Assembly: GCA_018969015.1 (NCBI GenBank)
Contig: JAGWZE010000007.1
Location: forward strand, 51,523-115,522
Length of the DNA stretch: 64,000 nucleotides
Reading direction: 5' to 3'
Source of the DNA: Alphaproteobacteria bacterium
GTDB taxonomy: Bacteria > Pseudomonadota > Alphaproteobacteria > Caulobacterales > Aquidulcibacteraceae
Positions 24,722-34,777 of the stretch are shown in pieces; positions within the stretch are counted from its first letter, which is position 1; every line of letters begins with the position of its first letter. The notes under the pieces are model-generated. The model had not been told where the DNA came from. It did no database searches and worked only from the letters and a program-made list of their open reading frames with translations. Made by a program: the position numbers and the translations under genes.

Positions 24722-26488
24722 CTACCGGGTCTCGTCGAGATAGGCGATCAGACGTTCCGTCTCGTCCTTGGTGAGCTGCACCGGCGCCATCATCGCGCCG
24801 GGATACATGCCGCGCGGGTCGGCGATGAAGGCGGCGAGACGCTTGCGGTCCCACACGGCGGTCTCCGCCGAAAGCGCCGCCGAGTAGGGGAAGTCGCCGC
24901 CGCCGATCTTGCGGCCCAGCACGCCCTTGAGGCTTGGCCCCACGCTCGCCGCGCCGTTCAGCGTATGGCAGGACGCGCACGCCGTCTGGAACACGCGCCG
25001 CCCCGCGTCGCCGTCGCGGGTGCGGGCCTCGGGCGCAACACTGGCGGCTGCGGCCTGCGCGGGCCGTGACGCGAGCGTCCGTTCCTCCGCCGCGCGCCGC
25101 ATGAGGATGACCTTGTGGGTGTCCGTGAGCATCGCGACGCGCCCGTCCGGCAGCGCGATGATGTCACGCAGACGCTCGCCATCGAACGACAGACGCTCCG
25201 TATACTGAACGCGATCGCCGGCGAGCCGCACCCGCCACAGGCCGTTGTCGACGAGCGAGGCCACAAGCAGATCGCCGCGCCAGCGCGGGAACTGCGCCGC
25301 CGGCGCCTCGATGAGGTTGGAGACGCCGATCGACGGCACCCACGCATGGACCGGTTCGACGCCGCGCCCGTGGCGGCCTTGTTCGGCGTTCAGCGGCCAT
25401 GGGCGCCCGCCATACTGCACGCCGAGCGTCGCCATGGGCCAGCCATAGTCGGCGCCGACACGAATGAGGTTGAGCTCGTCGCCGCCCTTGGGGCCGTGTT
25501 CGGTCTCCCAGATGCGCGACACGCTGTCGATCAGCAGGCCTTGCCCGTTGCGCAGCCCCGTCGCGAACGGACGCGCCGCGCCGGTCTCGGTGTCGAGCAG
25601 CAGGATCTTGCCCAGGTCCATCGACGGGTCCTGCGCCGCAGCCGGCATGCCGTCGACGCCGTCCCACCCGAAATCGCCGACGGAGAACAGCACGTGGCGA
25701 TCGTCGTAGCGGACGATCCGCCCGCCCGCGAAGTGCCCTTCGAAAAGCGTGTAGTACGTCGACGGGCGGAACGTGACGCAGGGCTTCACACGGTAGAGCG
25801 TGCGCCAGTCGCCGTCCGCGCGGATCACACCCCCGTCCGTGCGCAGATCGATCGTCGATAGCCACAGCTCGACGCAGTCCCGCACGTAGTGGTGATGCCC
25901 GACATAGAGCCGCGTGCGGCCCTCGCCGCGCGGCTCCGCCAGGATGTCCGTGATCCGGAAATAGTTGCGGTCGAAATTCCGGGCGTCGGCGACGCGGGCC
26001 AGCATGCCCTTCTGGTTCATCGGCGCGAGAAGGCCGTCGATCGGGTGCGCGGCGCCCGCCGCATCCAGATACCCGAATTCGCCCCAGGGTTGGGCGTAAA
26101 GGATTTTGTCGCCGATCACGCCGAGGCCGCCGCCGGCGCCACGCGTGGCCGGAAGGGGAATCGTGACGACCTCGACGTCGTGCAGGTGCGTCGAGATGGG
26201 ACGCCAGTTCTGCAGGGTGGCGGCTTCGCGTTGCCCGCGCGCAATCGCTTTGGCCACGAAAACCTTGGCCTGCGTCAGCAACTGCGCGTCCGAGGCATAG
26301 TTTCCGAAGGCGATGCCCGCCAGGAAAAGGACGAACCCGAGCGCGACGGCCACCATCGATCGCCGCAACTGCCGCTGCGGGCGGCGCGGCGCGGTCGTCC
26401 TGGTCTCCGCGGGGGCGTCACGCTTCACGGGGCGGTCGAGCATCCGGGTCCCTTGCGTCCTGTTGCCGTCGGGTGCGGAGGGCCTCAT
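24722..26488 (-). CDS. Sugar/aldose dehydrogenase beta-propeller fused to cytochrome c
   Basis: 588 aa (573 if MLDRPVKR at 26443 is the start). A basic N-terminus and one membrane anchor (SMVAVALGFVLFLAGIAFG) precede a glucose/sorbosone-dehydrogenase propeller with VGDFGWDGVDG, GLRNGQGLLID, WETEHGPKGGDELNLI and GWPMATLG. A C-terminal class I cytochrome c domain has CASCHTLNG and a distal Met in a PGAMMAP segment. Quinoprotein-type enzymes of this layout oxidise sugars in the periplasm and pass electrons to the respiratory chain. The fused cytochrome would allow transfer towards the nearby cbb3 oxidase, but this link is inference. Confidence 0.88.
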   Translation of the reverse strand: MRPSAPDGNRTQGTRMLDRPVKRDAPAETRTTAPRRPQRQLRRSMVAVALGFVLFLAGIAFGNYASDAQLLTQAKVFVAKAIARGQREAATLQNWRPISTHLHDVEVVTIPLPATRGAGGGLGVIGDKILYAQPWGEFGYLDAAGAAHPIDGLLAPMNQKGMLARVADARNFDRNYFRITDILAEPRGEGRTRLYVGHHHYVRDCVELWLSTIDLRTDGGVIRADGDWRTLYRVKPCVTFRPSTYYTLFEGHFAGGRIVRYDDRHVLFSVGDFGWDGVDGMPAAAQDPSMDLGKILLLDTETGAARPFATGLRNGQGLLIDSVSRIWETEHGPKGGDELNLIRVGADYGWPMATLGVQYGGRPWPLNAEQGRHGRGVEPVHAWVPSIGVSNLIEAPAAQFPRWRGDLLVASLVDNGLWRVRLAGDRVQYTERLSFDGERLRDIIALPDGRVAMLTDTHKVILMRRAAEERTLASRPAQAAAASVAPEARTRDGDAGRRVFQTACASCHTLNGAASVGPSLKGVLGRKIGGGDFPYSAALSAETAVWDRKRLAAFIADPRGMYPGAMMAPVQLTKDETERLIAYLDETR

Positions 26489-26650
26489 GCAAGAACGCTG
26501 CTAGGTCGGACGCGTTTCGCCATGGGCCGAGAAATGTCCGGATACGGACGGCCACGAACAAACGGGTAAATGCCGCGTTAAGCAAGAACTGGGCGCCCGT
26601 GGGAAACCTTTTCGGGTCATAAAGACGCGCACGTGGGGGCGGAGCAGAAG

Positions 26651-28429
26651 ATGACCACTCTTTCGACGGCCAGGCGTCTGCTGGGCTTGATCGACCGCGA
26701 GCGGATCGTTCTGCCGCTCGTGATCGGCCTCGGCGTGCTCGGCGCGCTGCTCGAGAGCGTCGGCCTTTATCTCTTCGTGCCGCTGGTCCAGGGGCTCAGC
26801 GGCGCGCCGATCCGCCTGCCGTTTCCGGCCGTTAACGCGTGGATCGCCGGTTTCCCGCCGGACATGCGCGTGGGCCTGTTCGCCGGGCTGATCGTGGTCT
26901 GCATCGTCGCCAAGAACGTGCTGGCCTATCTCTGCGCCGTGCTTTGGTTTTCCGCGCAGAGCCAGGTCGTTCATAAGGTCCAGACGCGGATCTTCGAGCA
27001 GCTCGTCCGCTCCGGCGCCGACTATGCGGCGGACAGCGCGCGCGCCACCCGCATCTCGGCCATCGCCTCGGAAAGCTGGAAACTGGGCGACGCCACCGTT
27101 GCGGTCTTCCGCACGATCGTCGCCGTGATCACCTGCGTGATCTTCGCCGGGCTGTTGTTCGTCATTTCGTGGCGGCTGACGCTGCTCGCGCTTGCCGCCA
27201 TGGCCATCGCCGCCGCCATCCTGTTCGCGATCACGCGCACGGCCCAGAAGGTGGGCGAAGACAGCCTCGCCGCGCTCAACACCTTCGGCAAGCACGCCTG
27301 GGAAAGCTTCAATGCGCTGCGCACGATCCGCGCCTTCGGCCGGGAATCCTACGAGATCGAGCGTCTGCGCCGTCACAGCGAAGACGTCCGCCGCGGCGCC
27401 ATGCGCCAGGAGATGCTCTGGGCGCTGCCGTGGCGCTTCGGCGAGGTCAGCGCAACCTTGATCGTCGCCGCGCTGATCCTCACGGTCGGCCGCGATCCGC
27501 AGGGGCTCGCGTTGTTCGTCGCCTTCCTCGCGGTGCTCTATCGCATGCAGGCGCCGCTGCGCGAAGCGCTCTCCGCCCGCGTGCAGATGAACGGGCTCCA
27601 GCCGGTCGCGGCGCAGGTGTTCTCGATCATGGACGAAACCGCGCGTCCGGTGCTCGTGTCCGGATCGCGCGCCTTCGCCGGCATGAAGGACGGCATTCGT
27701 CTCGAAAACGTCCGGTTCCGCTACGCCGAAGGCGAAGCCGAGGTCCTGCGCGGCCTCACGCTCGACATCCCCGCCGGCAAGACGACGGCGATCGTCGGTC
27801 CCTCGGGCGCCGGCAAATCCACCTTGATCGACCTTCTCGCCCGTTTCCGTGACCCAACGGACGGCGTCGTGCGCGTCGATGGCGTCGATCTGCGCGAGTT
27901 CGATCTCGCCCAATGGCGCGCGCACATGTCGATCATGAGCCAGGACGTGTTCCTGTTCGACGCGTCCGTGCGCGACAACGTTCTCTATGGCGACGCCACG
28001 GCCGACGACGACGCGCTCTCTCACGCCGCCCGCATCGCCCGCGCCGACGCCTTCATCGAGGCCCTGCCCGAAGGCTGGAACACGCGTGTCGGCGATCGCG
28101 GCGGGCGCCTTTCCGGCGGGCAGCGGCAACGCATCGCGCTCGCCCGCGCCGTCGTGCGCAATCCCGATCTCTTCCTGCTCGACGAAGCCACCAACGCGCT
28201 CGACGCCGAAACCGAGCGCGCGTTCCAGGCCGCGCTCGCCGAGTTCAGCCGCGGCCGCACGCTCGTCGTCGTCGCGCACCGCCTCGCGACGATCGAGGCG
28301 GCGGATCAGATCGTGATGATGGAGGCCGGAGTCGTCATCGAGAGCGGAAGCTTCGCCGATCTCATCGGCAAACGCGGTCGGTTCTGGCGCCTTTACGAGG
28401 CCCAGCGACTGGCGACCGCCGCGGAGTGA
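26651..28429 (+). CDS. ABC transporter, fused permease-ATPase (type I exporter)
   Basis: 592 aa. Six-helix transmembrane domain over residues ~15-310, then an ATPase with Walker A GPSGAGKST, Q-loop MSQDVFLFD, signature LSGGQRQR, Walker B LFLLDEATNALD and H-loop VVAHRLAT. The layout is that of MsbA-like and glycan/peptide exporters acting as homodimers. It stands at the edge of the glycosyltransferase region, so export of a lipid-linked glycan is plausible. Start 26651 (MTTLS) is chosen over 26633. Its last 37 bp overlap the convergent deacetylase gene. Confidence 0.92.
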   Translation: MTTLSTARRLLGLIDRERIVLPLVIGLGVLGALLESVGLYLFVPLVQGLSGAPIRLPFPAVNAWIAGFPPDMRVGLFAGLIVVCIVAKNVLAYLCAVLWFSAQSQVVHKVQTRIFEQLVRSGADYAADSARATRISAIASESWKLGDATVAVFRTIVAVITCVIFAGLLFVISWRLTLLALAAMAIAAAILFAITRTAQKVGEDSLAALNTFGKHAWESFNALRTIRAFGRESYEIERLRRHSEDVRRGAMRQEMLWALPWRFGEVSATLIVAALILTVGRDPQGLALFVAFLAVLYRMQAPLREALSARVQMNGLQPVAAQVFSIMDETARPVLVSGSRAFAGMKDGIRLENVRFRYAEGEAEVLRGLTLDIPAGKTTAIVGPSGAGKSTLIDLLARFRDPTDGVVRVDGVDLREFDLAQWRAHMSIMSQDVFLFDASVRDNVLYGDATADDDALSHAARIARADAFIEALPEGWNTRVGDRGGRLSGGQRQRIALARAVVRNPDLFLLDEATNALDAETERAFQAALAEFSRGRTLVVVAHRLATIEAADQIVMMEAGVVIESGSFADLIGKRGRFWRLYEAQRLATAAE

Positions 28430-30480
28430 GCCGTCACATGCGCCGCGAACGTCTCCACGTCCCAGTCGCCCCGCACCTCGATCCGCGCGATGCTCATCGG
28501 ATCGTCCTCGAGCGTGCTCGCGCCGCCCCAGGCCGTGAAGCCGCCGCGGAAGCCCGCCATCAGGAACGCCGAACGCACCGCGGTGTCGCTGTCGCCGAAC
28601 GGGTAGGCCACCGTTTCGACGGGCTGGCCGATGAAGTCCTCGAGGATCTTCTTGGACTCGAAGGCCTCTTCGAGCATGTCCTCCGGCCCGAGCGTCGACA
28701 GATGCCGGTGCGACATCGCATGGCTGCCGATCTCGCAGCCGTCGTCGCTCAGGGCGCGCAGCGCGGTGTAGTCGAGCAGGCGCTGCCCTTTCGGGGCGCC
28801 GCGCCAGGCCGGCGCCTTGCCCACGAACTGCGCCGGCACGAACAACGAGGCGTAGAAGCCGTTGCGCCGCAGGGCCGGCCAGGCATGGTCGGCGAAATCG
28901 AGATAGGCGTCGTCGAACGTGATGACGACGCTCTTCTCCGGAACCGGACGGCCCTCGCGGATGGCGTTGGCCCATTCGATCGCGGCGAGGCTCTGGTAGC
29001 CGTTAGCGGCGAGCCAGCGCAGGTGGGCCTCGAACGTTTCGAGCGGCGCAGCAAAGCGGGACGCGCCCGACGCGAGCGGCGTCACCTCGTGATACATCAG
29101 CACCGGGACGGTCGTCGCCGCGCCGATCGGCGGCAGGATCGGCCGCTCGGGCGCCTTGCGGCGGCCCTTCATGCGTTTGGCGCGCAACGCCGCGATGCGA
29201 TCCATCTGCGCCTCGCGCACGATCTTGGTCCGCAGATGGGCGAGCGCGACGCGGCCGGCTTCCCCCTTGACCGCCGCCAGCGCGGCGTCCGGCGCCGCCT
29301 TCGCGGAGGCGACCGCAAGCGAACCGTAGAACTCCGCGCCCTGGCGCACGCCGGCAAGCTGGCCGATGCGCCAGGTGGGCTGGCGCGCGAGCGCATCCTT
29401 AAGAACGATCCGAAGATCCGCGGCGGCGGCGCCGTCGATCGTCGGCAGCTGGATCCAGTCGAGCTCCTCGCCTTCGTGGTGCACGCGGGCAAGCAGCGTC
29501 TGCGGCCCGACGCCCTTGATCGGCGCGAGCGGCTTGGACACGTCGATCTCGACGGGCGTGACGGTGAGCGTCTCCGCCGGCGGCACGGCGCCGACGACAC
29601 GGCGCAGCACGCGCCAGCGCGCGGCGTCGCAGGCGCGGTGTGGCGCGCCGATGGCGATGATCTCGTCGAAGAAGTGGTCGATCTGCGCGCGCAGGTCGGG
29701 TCGCGCGGCGGCAAGGTCGTCGATCGGGGCCGCGGCGCCGGCGCGCATGCCCTCCAGAACGCGATGCGCCAGCTCGGCGTCGTTGATGGGTGCGGCGGGC
29801 AAGGCCGAGAAGCCGGCGAGAAGATCGTCCGTGTACAGTCCGGCGGCGATGGCGGCGCCCGCAACTTCCGCGGTCGTCATCAGCACGCCGTGCGGCCAGC
29901 GGCGCTGTTCGTCGCCCCCGGCGGCGATCGCGGCGGTGACGGCCAGCGCGGCGTCGAGATCGGGGCGCGCCGTTTCGGCGCCGGCGAAGTGCGCGCGGCG
30001 CACCGCGACCGCTTCGGGGCGCGCGGCGATGCGCGCGCCATTTTCGATCAGCCGCATGGCGCCGAGACGGGCGTGGGGAGCGGCGCCGTCGGGCGCGCAG
30101 GCCTCGCGCCAGGCGTCCGCGCGCCACACGAGGACCGACATGGAAAGCAGGGCGCTGGTCGCAATCGCGTAGGCCGGGTTGCGCAGGTCCGCTTGCGCCG
30201 CCGGCCAGACGCGGCCGTCCGCCCCGCGACGGATCGCGCCGAACGCGACCAGATGCGGCGCGCCGGGGCCGATCGGCGGCAAGGCGGCCAGGGCGCCGCA
30301 GGCGTCGTCGGTCGGCACGTCGCCGTCATCCAGGGCCCACACCCACTCCGCGTCGTCGAGCCCGGCCATGAGATCGACGCCCTGTGCGGCCGCGGCGGCG
30401 CGATTCACCATGTCGCCGCCACGGACGATATGAACGCGCACACGGCGTTCCGGCGGGAGGGCGGTGTCGGCGGTGCTCAT
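28393..30480 (-). CDS. Polysaccharide deacetylase with decayed N-terminal glycosyltransferase region
   Basis: 695 aa. Residues ~458-695 are a NodB-type deacetylase: VPVLMYHEVTPL, TFDDAY (521-526, catalytic and metal Asp), EIGSHAMSHRHL (His 587 and 591, metal ligands) and AYPFGDSD. It would remove N-acetyl groups from a glycan. Residues 1-200 look like a degenerate GT2 domain (WALDDGDVP near 50). The GT2 opening and DxD are altered. The middle segment (RVHHEGEELDWIQLP, ~340) matches the middle of the three large glycosyltransferases next door. Start at 30480 is inside a longer frame. It is divergent from the first of these. Confidence 0.85.
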   Translation of the reverse strand: MSTADTALPPERRVRVHIVRGGDMVNRAAAAAQGVDLMAGLDDAEWVWALDDGDVPTDDACGALAALPPIGPGAPHLVAFGAIRRGADGRVWPAAQADLRNPAYAIATSALLSMSVLVWRADAWREACAPDGAAPHARLGAMRLIENGARIAARPEAVAVRRAHFAGAETARPDLDAALAVTAAIAAGGDEQRRWPHGVLMTTAEVAGAAIAAGLYTDDLLAGFSALPAAPINDAELAHRVLEGMRAGAAAPIDDLAAARPDLRAQIDHFFDEIIAIGAPHRACDAARWRVLRRVVGAVPPAETLTVTPVEIDVSKPLAPIKGVGPQTLLARVHHEGEELDWIQLPTIDGAAAADLRIVLKDALARQPTWRIGQLAGVRQGAEFYGSLAVASAKAAPDAALAAVKGEAGRVALAHLRTKIVREAQMDRIAALRAKRMKGRRKAPERPILPPIGAATTVPVLMYHEVTPLASGASRFAAPLETFEAHLRWLAANGYQSLAAIEWANAIREGRPVPEKSVVITFDDAYLDFADHAWPALRRNGFYASLFVPAQFVGKAPAWRGAPKGQRLLDYTALRALSDDGCEIGSHAMSHRHLSTLGPEDMLEEAFESKKILEDFIGQPVETVAYPFGDSDTAVRSAFLMAGFRGGFTAWGGASTLEDDPMSIARIEVRGDWDVETFAAHVTAHSAAVASRWAS

Positions 30481-30593
30481 CGCGGCGTGCATACGTCTCG
30501 ATCCTCGACCGGCCTCACACGAGGCGCAGCCATTTTCATCCAAACGCTGCGACGAGCAAGATCGGCGCCCACGTCCGGCCCCGGAGGGCGCAC

Positions 30594-32702
30594 ATGACGC
30601 ATGGTGTTAACCACAGCGCGGTGTCGCACCCCGAAACGGCGCCCGTCGCCGCCGCTCCGCCGCGCCCGGGCCTCGCCCGCGCCGGCGCGCCGACGGTCTC
30701 GTTCATCACGCCGGCCTACAACGCGTCCGCGACGCTCGACGCCACCGTTCGCTCCGTTCTCGAGCAGACCGCGCCGTCCTGGGAGATGCTGATCGTCGAC
30801 GATGGATCGTCCGACGACACGCTTGCCAAGGCGCAGGCCTGGGCTGAACGGGATCCCCGAGTTCACGTCTTTGCGAAAACGAACGGCGGCCCGGCCGATG
30901 CGCGCAATTTCGGCCTCGCACGCGCGTCCGGCGCGTGGCTCGTTTTTCTCGACGCCGATGACTGGCTGGCGCCGACGTTTCTCTCCGAAATGCTCGCCCA
31001 CGTCGAAGGGGCGGACGTGCTCCTTGCCGACCACGCGCGCGTCGACGCCGGCGGGGAGGAGGCCGGCGTCGTCGCGGCCCCGGCCTTGCCCGATCCTTTC
31101 GCAACGCTCGCGCGGCGGTGTCCCATCGTACCTGTCGCCGCGATGGTGCGCAGCGAGATCGCGCATCGGATCGGTGGCTTCGATCCCACGGTCATTTCGT
31201 CCGAAGACTGGCAATTCTGGCAGCGCGCAGCGCGCCTCGGGGCCCGTTTCAAGCGCGTGCCGCGGCGCCTGTCCTATTATCGCATGCAGCCAGGATCTCT
31301 GTCGCGCCGCACGGAACGCGATGCGCCCGACGCGCTGCGCGTGATCGACGAGGCCTTCTCCGGGCTCGCCGCGGCCGGCGACGCCGCGGACGCGCGCGAG
31401 GCCAAGGCGGGCTACCTTCTCTATGCGGCCGTCCTGGCGGCCTGCGGCGACGGCGATCCCGCGGCTGTTCTGGGACGCGCGCCGGACCTCGCGGATTGGA
31501 GCTTCGATCCCGGCCCCTGGGGCGTCGCCATCGCGGACCTCGCGGCGTACGCGGCCGCGCGGCCGCGCAGCGAAGTCCCCGCGTTGTGGCCCGTCATCGA
31601 ACCGCGCCTGGAGCGCTTCTACGACGCCCTGCGCGACGTCATGGCCGCGCCGCAGCACGCCGCGCGCCTGCGGCTTCATGTCCAGGCGCAAGTGTTCGGC
31701 GCCGCTGCGCCCGCGATCACGCAGGCCGCGCGCGACGGCGCCCATCTCGTCGCGCTCGACGTCGCGGCGCCGCGACGGTCCCTGCGCGTCGAGGCGCACG
31801 CGGACGTCGACACGCTCGTCATCGCGGCGCATGCGCGCGGCCGCGTCGTCGGTGTCGTCGAGGCGCCGGTCGCCGCGCTCGCAGACGACGCCGGTTGGCG
31901 ACCGATCGCCCGCACACTCGCCCTGCGCGCGCCACTGAAGCCGGCCTTGTCCGGACTGGCGGACGGCGCTCTGGCCGCAGCCTTCCTGCGCGCGCTCGCG
32001 GATTTCGGCGGCTGGACGCGGGCGGGCGACGCCCGCCGCATGGCCTGGACGATCGCCACCCGCGCGCTCGCGCGGCGTCTTTCCGGCGTGCCGCTCGCCG
32101 TCGGCGCGCCCCCGCTCGCGGTCCTTCTGCTGCGTGATCGCAGCTTCTCCGCGAGCGACCTGCCGTCGCGCCTCGCCGCGCTCGCGGCCCGCGGCGTCGA
32201 GCTGATGTCCGGCGCCGATGCGGCGACGCTGGCGGCGCGCGGACATGCGCCCGTCACCTGGCGCGCCGTTCTTGCAATCGACGGTCTCGCGCTCGGCAGC
32301 GGTCATCCGGCCTTCGCCTCGGCGCCGCTTTCCGCCACCGTGTTCGCGCCTGCGGGCCCTGCGGGCCAGGCGCTGCGGGCGGAAGCGCGCAGCCGCGGCC
32401 TGCGTCTTGGTCTGCGCTGCGTGCCGGAGGAGGCGATCGCGCGCCAAACCGCGGCGGACGCCGTCGCCTGGTTCGCGCAAGCGCGCGCCGAGATCGACGA
32501 CCCGGCGCCGGGCGTGCTGTTCGCGCCGGGCGACGTCGACGCGGTGACGCGCTGGGCCGCGCGCCGCGCCGGGTTCGCGTTCGGCGTCAATCCGGAGCCG
32601 GACGTCGCCGATTTCGCCCAGGATCCCTTGTCCTGGCGCCGGCTCGAGATGCGGGCCCAGGAAACAGCCGCCACGCTCGCGGCGCGTATCGGAGCCCTGT
32701 GA
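30594..32702 (+). CDS. Large GT2 glycosyltransferase with C-terminal pseudo-NodB domain (a)
   Basis: 702 aa. GT2 domain: TVSFITPAYNASATLD, DDGSSDDT at 69-76 and the DxD-type LDADDW at about 119-124, for nucleotide-sugar binding. A middle region begins near ADWSFDPGPWG and contains VVGVVEAPVAAL. The last ~200 residues align by eye with the neighbouring deacetylase (LFAPGDVDAVTRWAARRAGF against its AYPFGDSD region), but the catalytic Asp and His are absent (GLRLGLRC replaces IGSHAMSH). GGAGGG precedes the ATG. The next gene starts within this stop (TGATG). Confidence 0.86.
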   Translation: MTHGVNHSAVSHPETAPVAAAPPRPGLARAGAPTVSFITPAYNASATLDATVRSVLEQTAPSWEMLIVDDGSSDDTLAKAQAWAERDPRVHVFAKTNGGPADARNFGLARASGAWLVFLDADDWLAPTFLSEMLAHVEGADVLLADHARVDAGGEEAGVVAAPALPDPFATLARRCPIVPVAAMVRSEIAHRIGGFDPTVISSEDWQFWQRAARLGARFKRVPRRLSYYRMQPGSLSRRTERDAPDALRVIDEAFSGLAAAGDAADAREAKAGYLLYAAVLAACGDGDPAAVLGRAPDLADWSFDPGPWGVAIADLAAYAAARPRSEVPALWPVIEPRLERFYDALRDVMAAPQHAARLRLHVQAQVFGAAAPAITQAARDGAHLVALDVAAPRRSLRVEAHADVDTLVIAAHARGRVVGVVEAPVAALADDAGWRPIARTLALRAPLKPALSGLADGALAAAFLRALADFGGWTRAGDARRMAWTIATRALARRLSGVPLAVGAPPLAVLLLRDRSFSASDLPSRLAALAARGVELMSGADAATLAARGHAPVTWRAVLAIDGLALGSGHPAFASAPLSATVFAPAGPAGQALRAEARSRGLRLGLRCVPEEAIARQTAADAVAWFAQARAEIDDPAPGVLFAPGDVDAVTRWAARRAGFAFGVNPEPDVADFAQDPLSWRRLEMRAQETAATLAARIGAL

Positions 32703-34777
32703 TGACTGCGCCGCGAGTCAGCTTCGTCATGCCCGCCTACGACGCCGCCGCGACGTTGCCGAAGGCGATCGCGTCGATCCAGGCGCAGACCGTGCAGGAC
32801 TGGGAGCTCCTGCTCGTGGATGACGGATCGCGCGACGACACGCTTGCGGTGGCGCGCGCGGCCGCGGCGCGCGATCCGCGCATCGTCGTCCACACCAAGC
32901 CGAACGGCGGCCCCGCCAGCGCCCGCAATCGCGCCATCCGCGAAGCGCGCGGGACGTGGCTGATGTTCCACGATTCCGACGATTGGCTCGCGCCGAACTT
33001 CCTCGACCGCATGCTCGCGGTCGCCGCATCCGAGCCGGGCGCGACGCTTGCGGCCTGCACCTTCCTCGGCGTCGACGATGATGGACGTCTCCTGCGCGTG
33101 CATGGCGTGCGCGATCTCGGTGAGCCGTTCCCGGAGCTGGCGCGCACGTGCCCGTTCTCGCCGATTGCCGTCCTCGTGCGGCGCGACGCCGTCGTCGCGC
33201 TGGGCGGTTTCGACGAGACGCTGATCACCTGCGAGGATTGGGATCTGTGGCTGCGCCTCGCCCGCCGCGGCGCCGTGTTCGCGCAGACGAGTGAGGCGCT
33301 CGCCTACTACCGGTCGCGTCCCGGATCCCTCACGCGCAAGACCTCGCGGCTTCTCGCCGACAGCCGGTTCGTCATCGCCCGCGGCCACGGGCGCGACGCG
33401 CGCGAGCGGGAAGATCTGCCCTATGCGGCCGGCGCCGATCCTGCCGGCGCAGTCGACGCCATGGCCCAGTCCGCGCTCTACATCGCCGCCACGGGGCTCG
33501 GCCTCGGCGTAGAGCCCGCCGCCTGCTTCGAAGGGCTTTATCTTTCTGGATGGTCGTTCGACGCGAAGGTGCTCGCCGGCGTCACCGTCGATGCGATGGC
33601 CTACGGCCTCGCGTGCGATCGCCGCGCGCTCGCCGAGTCCTGGCCCCAGACGCGCGCACGCTATGCGGCGCTGTGTGATGCGCTGCGCGAGGCGACCGGG
33701 CTCACCCGGCAGATCGACGCGTTCGCGGCGTATCTCGATCTCGAAACGCGCGCCGCCGCCGCGTTTGCGGAGCCGCAGCGCGCCGGTCTCGTGCAGACGC
33801 TGCGCCTCGACCCCGGCGGCAATCGACAGCGCCTCGACGCCGACGGCCGCGACATCGTGATCGCCGCGGTGATCGCGGGCGACACCGCCATCGGCGCCTG
33901 CGAATGGATTGCGCAGGACGACGCCGTCGACGCGCCCGCCATCCGTGCGGCGTTGCAGGAAACGCTCTCCGTCGCCTCGCCGAAGGCGCTTTTGCGCGCG
34001 ACGCCGGCGCCGCGCCGCGCCGCGTTCTGGACCTCGGTGGCGCGTGACGCAGCGCCCGTGCTGGCCGCGCGCGCGCGGGGTGACGCGCTGCGTGGTCTCG
34101 TGCGGCGCGCGGCCGCCGCGGCGCTGACGCACAGCGCACCGCCGTCCGCCGTGCTCGGCAAGGGCGCGCCCGCCGTCGCCGCGCCGTTCGCGCTCGTGCG
34201 TTCGGGCGGCGCCGCTGCGTTGCGCGCCGCGCTTACCGCATTCGAGACGCACGGCGTCGAAATCGCCGGGCTGGCCGATTGGGGCAGGGCCGCGCGCGCC
34301 GGCCGCGTGTACGGCGCGTGCGCCCTCATCGGTCTCGATGCCGCCGGCCTCGCGCCCGACGCGCCGGAGCTTCGCCTGTGCGTCGAGGCGGGCGCCCCCG
34401 TCACGGTCTTCCTCGATGACGCCGAACTCGCGGGCGCGGGCGCGTGGCGCGCCGGACCGCGCGTGAAGATCGGCTGGCGCGCAGGCGCCACCGCACGCCT
34501 GTCCGCGCCGGAGCTTCTCGCCCGCGCGCGCGCCGCGCGCGCAGCGCTCGGCGACGACGCCTGGGCGCTGATGCTGGCCGGCGATCAGGATTCGACGCTG
34601 CGGGCGGCGTTGCGGCAGGCCGGTTTCCTCGGCGCCGCAAGCCCGATCCACGGCCGCGCGCATGTCGGCTCGACGCCGTTCGAGCGGTTGACGACGCCGT
34701 TGGATCGGTGGACGCCGCCGGACATGGCGGCGCGCCGTCTCGGCCTCGCGCGCAGCTCCGGCCTCACGCGTCGGTGA
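32702..34777 (+). CDS. Large GT2 glycosyltransferase with C-terminal pseudo-NodB domain (b)
   Basis: 691 aa. GT2 opening RVSFVMPAYDAAATLPKA, DDGSRDDT at 40-47 and DSDDW at 91-95. The middle contains SGWSFDAKV and IGACEWIAQDDAV. The C-terminal segment VKIGWRAGATARLS, then LMLAGDQDSTLRAALRQAGF, tracks the deacetylase fold without the TFDD or the SHxxxSH ligands. It is most similar in layout to the preceding gene and coupled to it: ATG 32702 shares the stop TGA. A GTG at 32699 is an alternative start. Transfers a sugar to a growing glycan on the cytoplasmic side, by family. Confidence 0.86.
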   Translation: MTAPRVSFVMPAYDAAATLPKAIASIQAQTVQDWELLLVDDGSRDDTLAVARAAAARDPRIVVHTKPNGGPASARNRAIREARGTWLMFHDSDDWLAPNFLDRMLAVAASEPGATLAACTFLGVDDDGRLLRVHGVRDLGEPFPELARTCPFSPIAVLVRRDAVVALGGFDETLITCEDWDLWLRLARRGAVFAQTSEALAYYRSRPGSLTRKTSRLLADSRFVIARGHGRDAREREDLPYAAGADPAGAVDAMAQSALYIAATGLGLGVEPAACFEGLYLSGWSFDAKVLAGVTVDAMAYGLACDRRALAESWPQTRARYAALCDALREATGLTRQIDAFAAYLDLETRAAAAFAEPQRAGLVQTLRLDPGGNRQRLDADGRDIVIAAVIAGDTAIGACEWIAQDDAVDAPAIRAALQETLSVASPKALLRATPAPRRAAFWTSVARDAAPVLAARARGDALRGLVRRAAAAALTHSAPPSAVLGKGAPAVAAPFALVRSGGAAALRAALTAFETHGVEIAGLADWGRAARAGRVYGACALIGLDAAGLAPDAPELRLCVEAGAPVTVFLDDAELAGAGAWRAGPRVKIGWRAGATARLSAPELLARARAARAALGDDAWALMLAGDQDSTLRAALRQAGFLGAASPIHGRAHVGSTPFERLTTPLDRWTPPDMAARRLGLARSSGLTRR

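Noticed and set aside
24549..24980. Minus-strand frame ending over the tRNA-Val gene
   Set aside because: Overlaps the tRNA and the cytochrome c end of the dehydrogenase gene in another frame; no motif.
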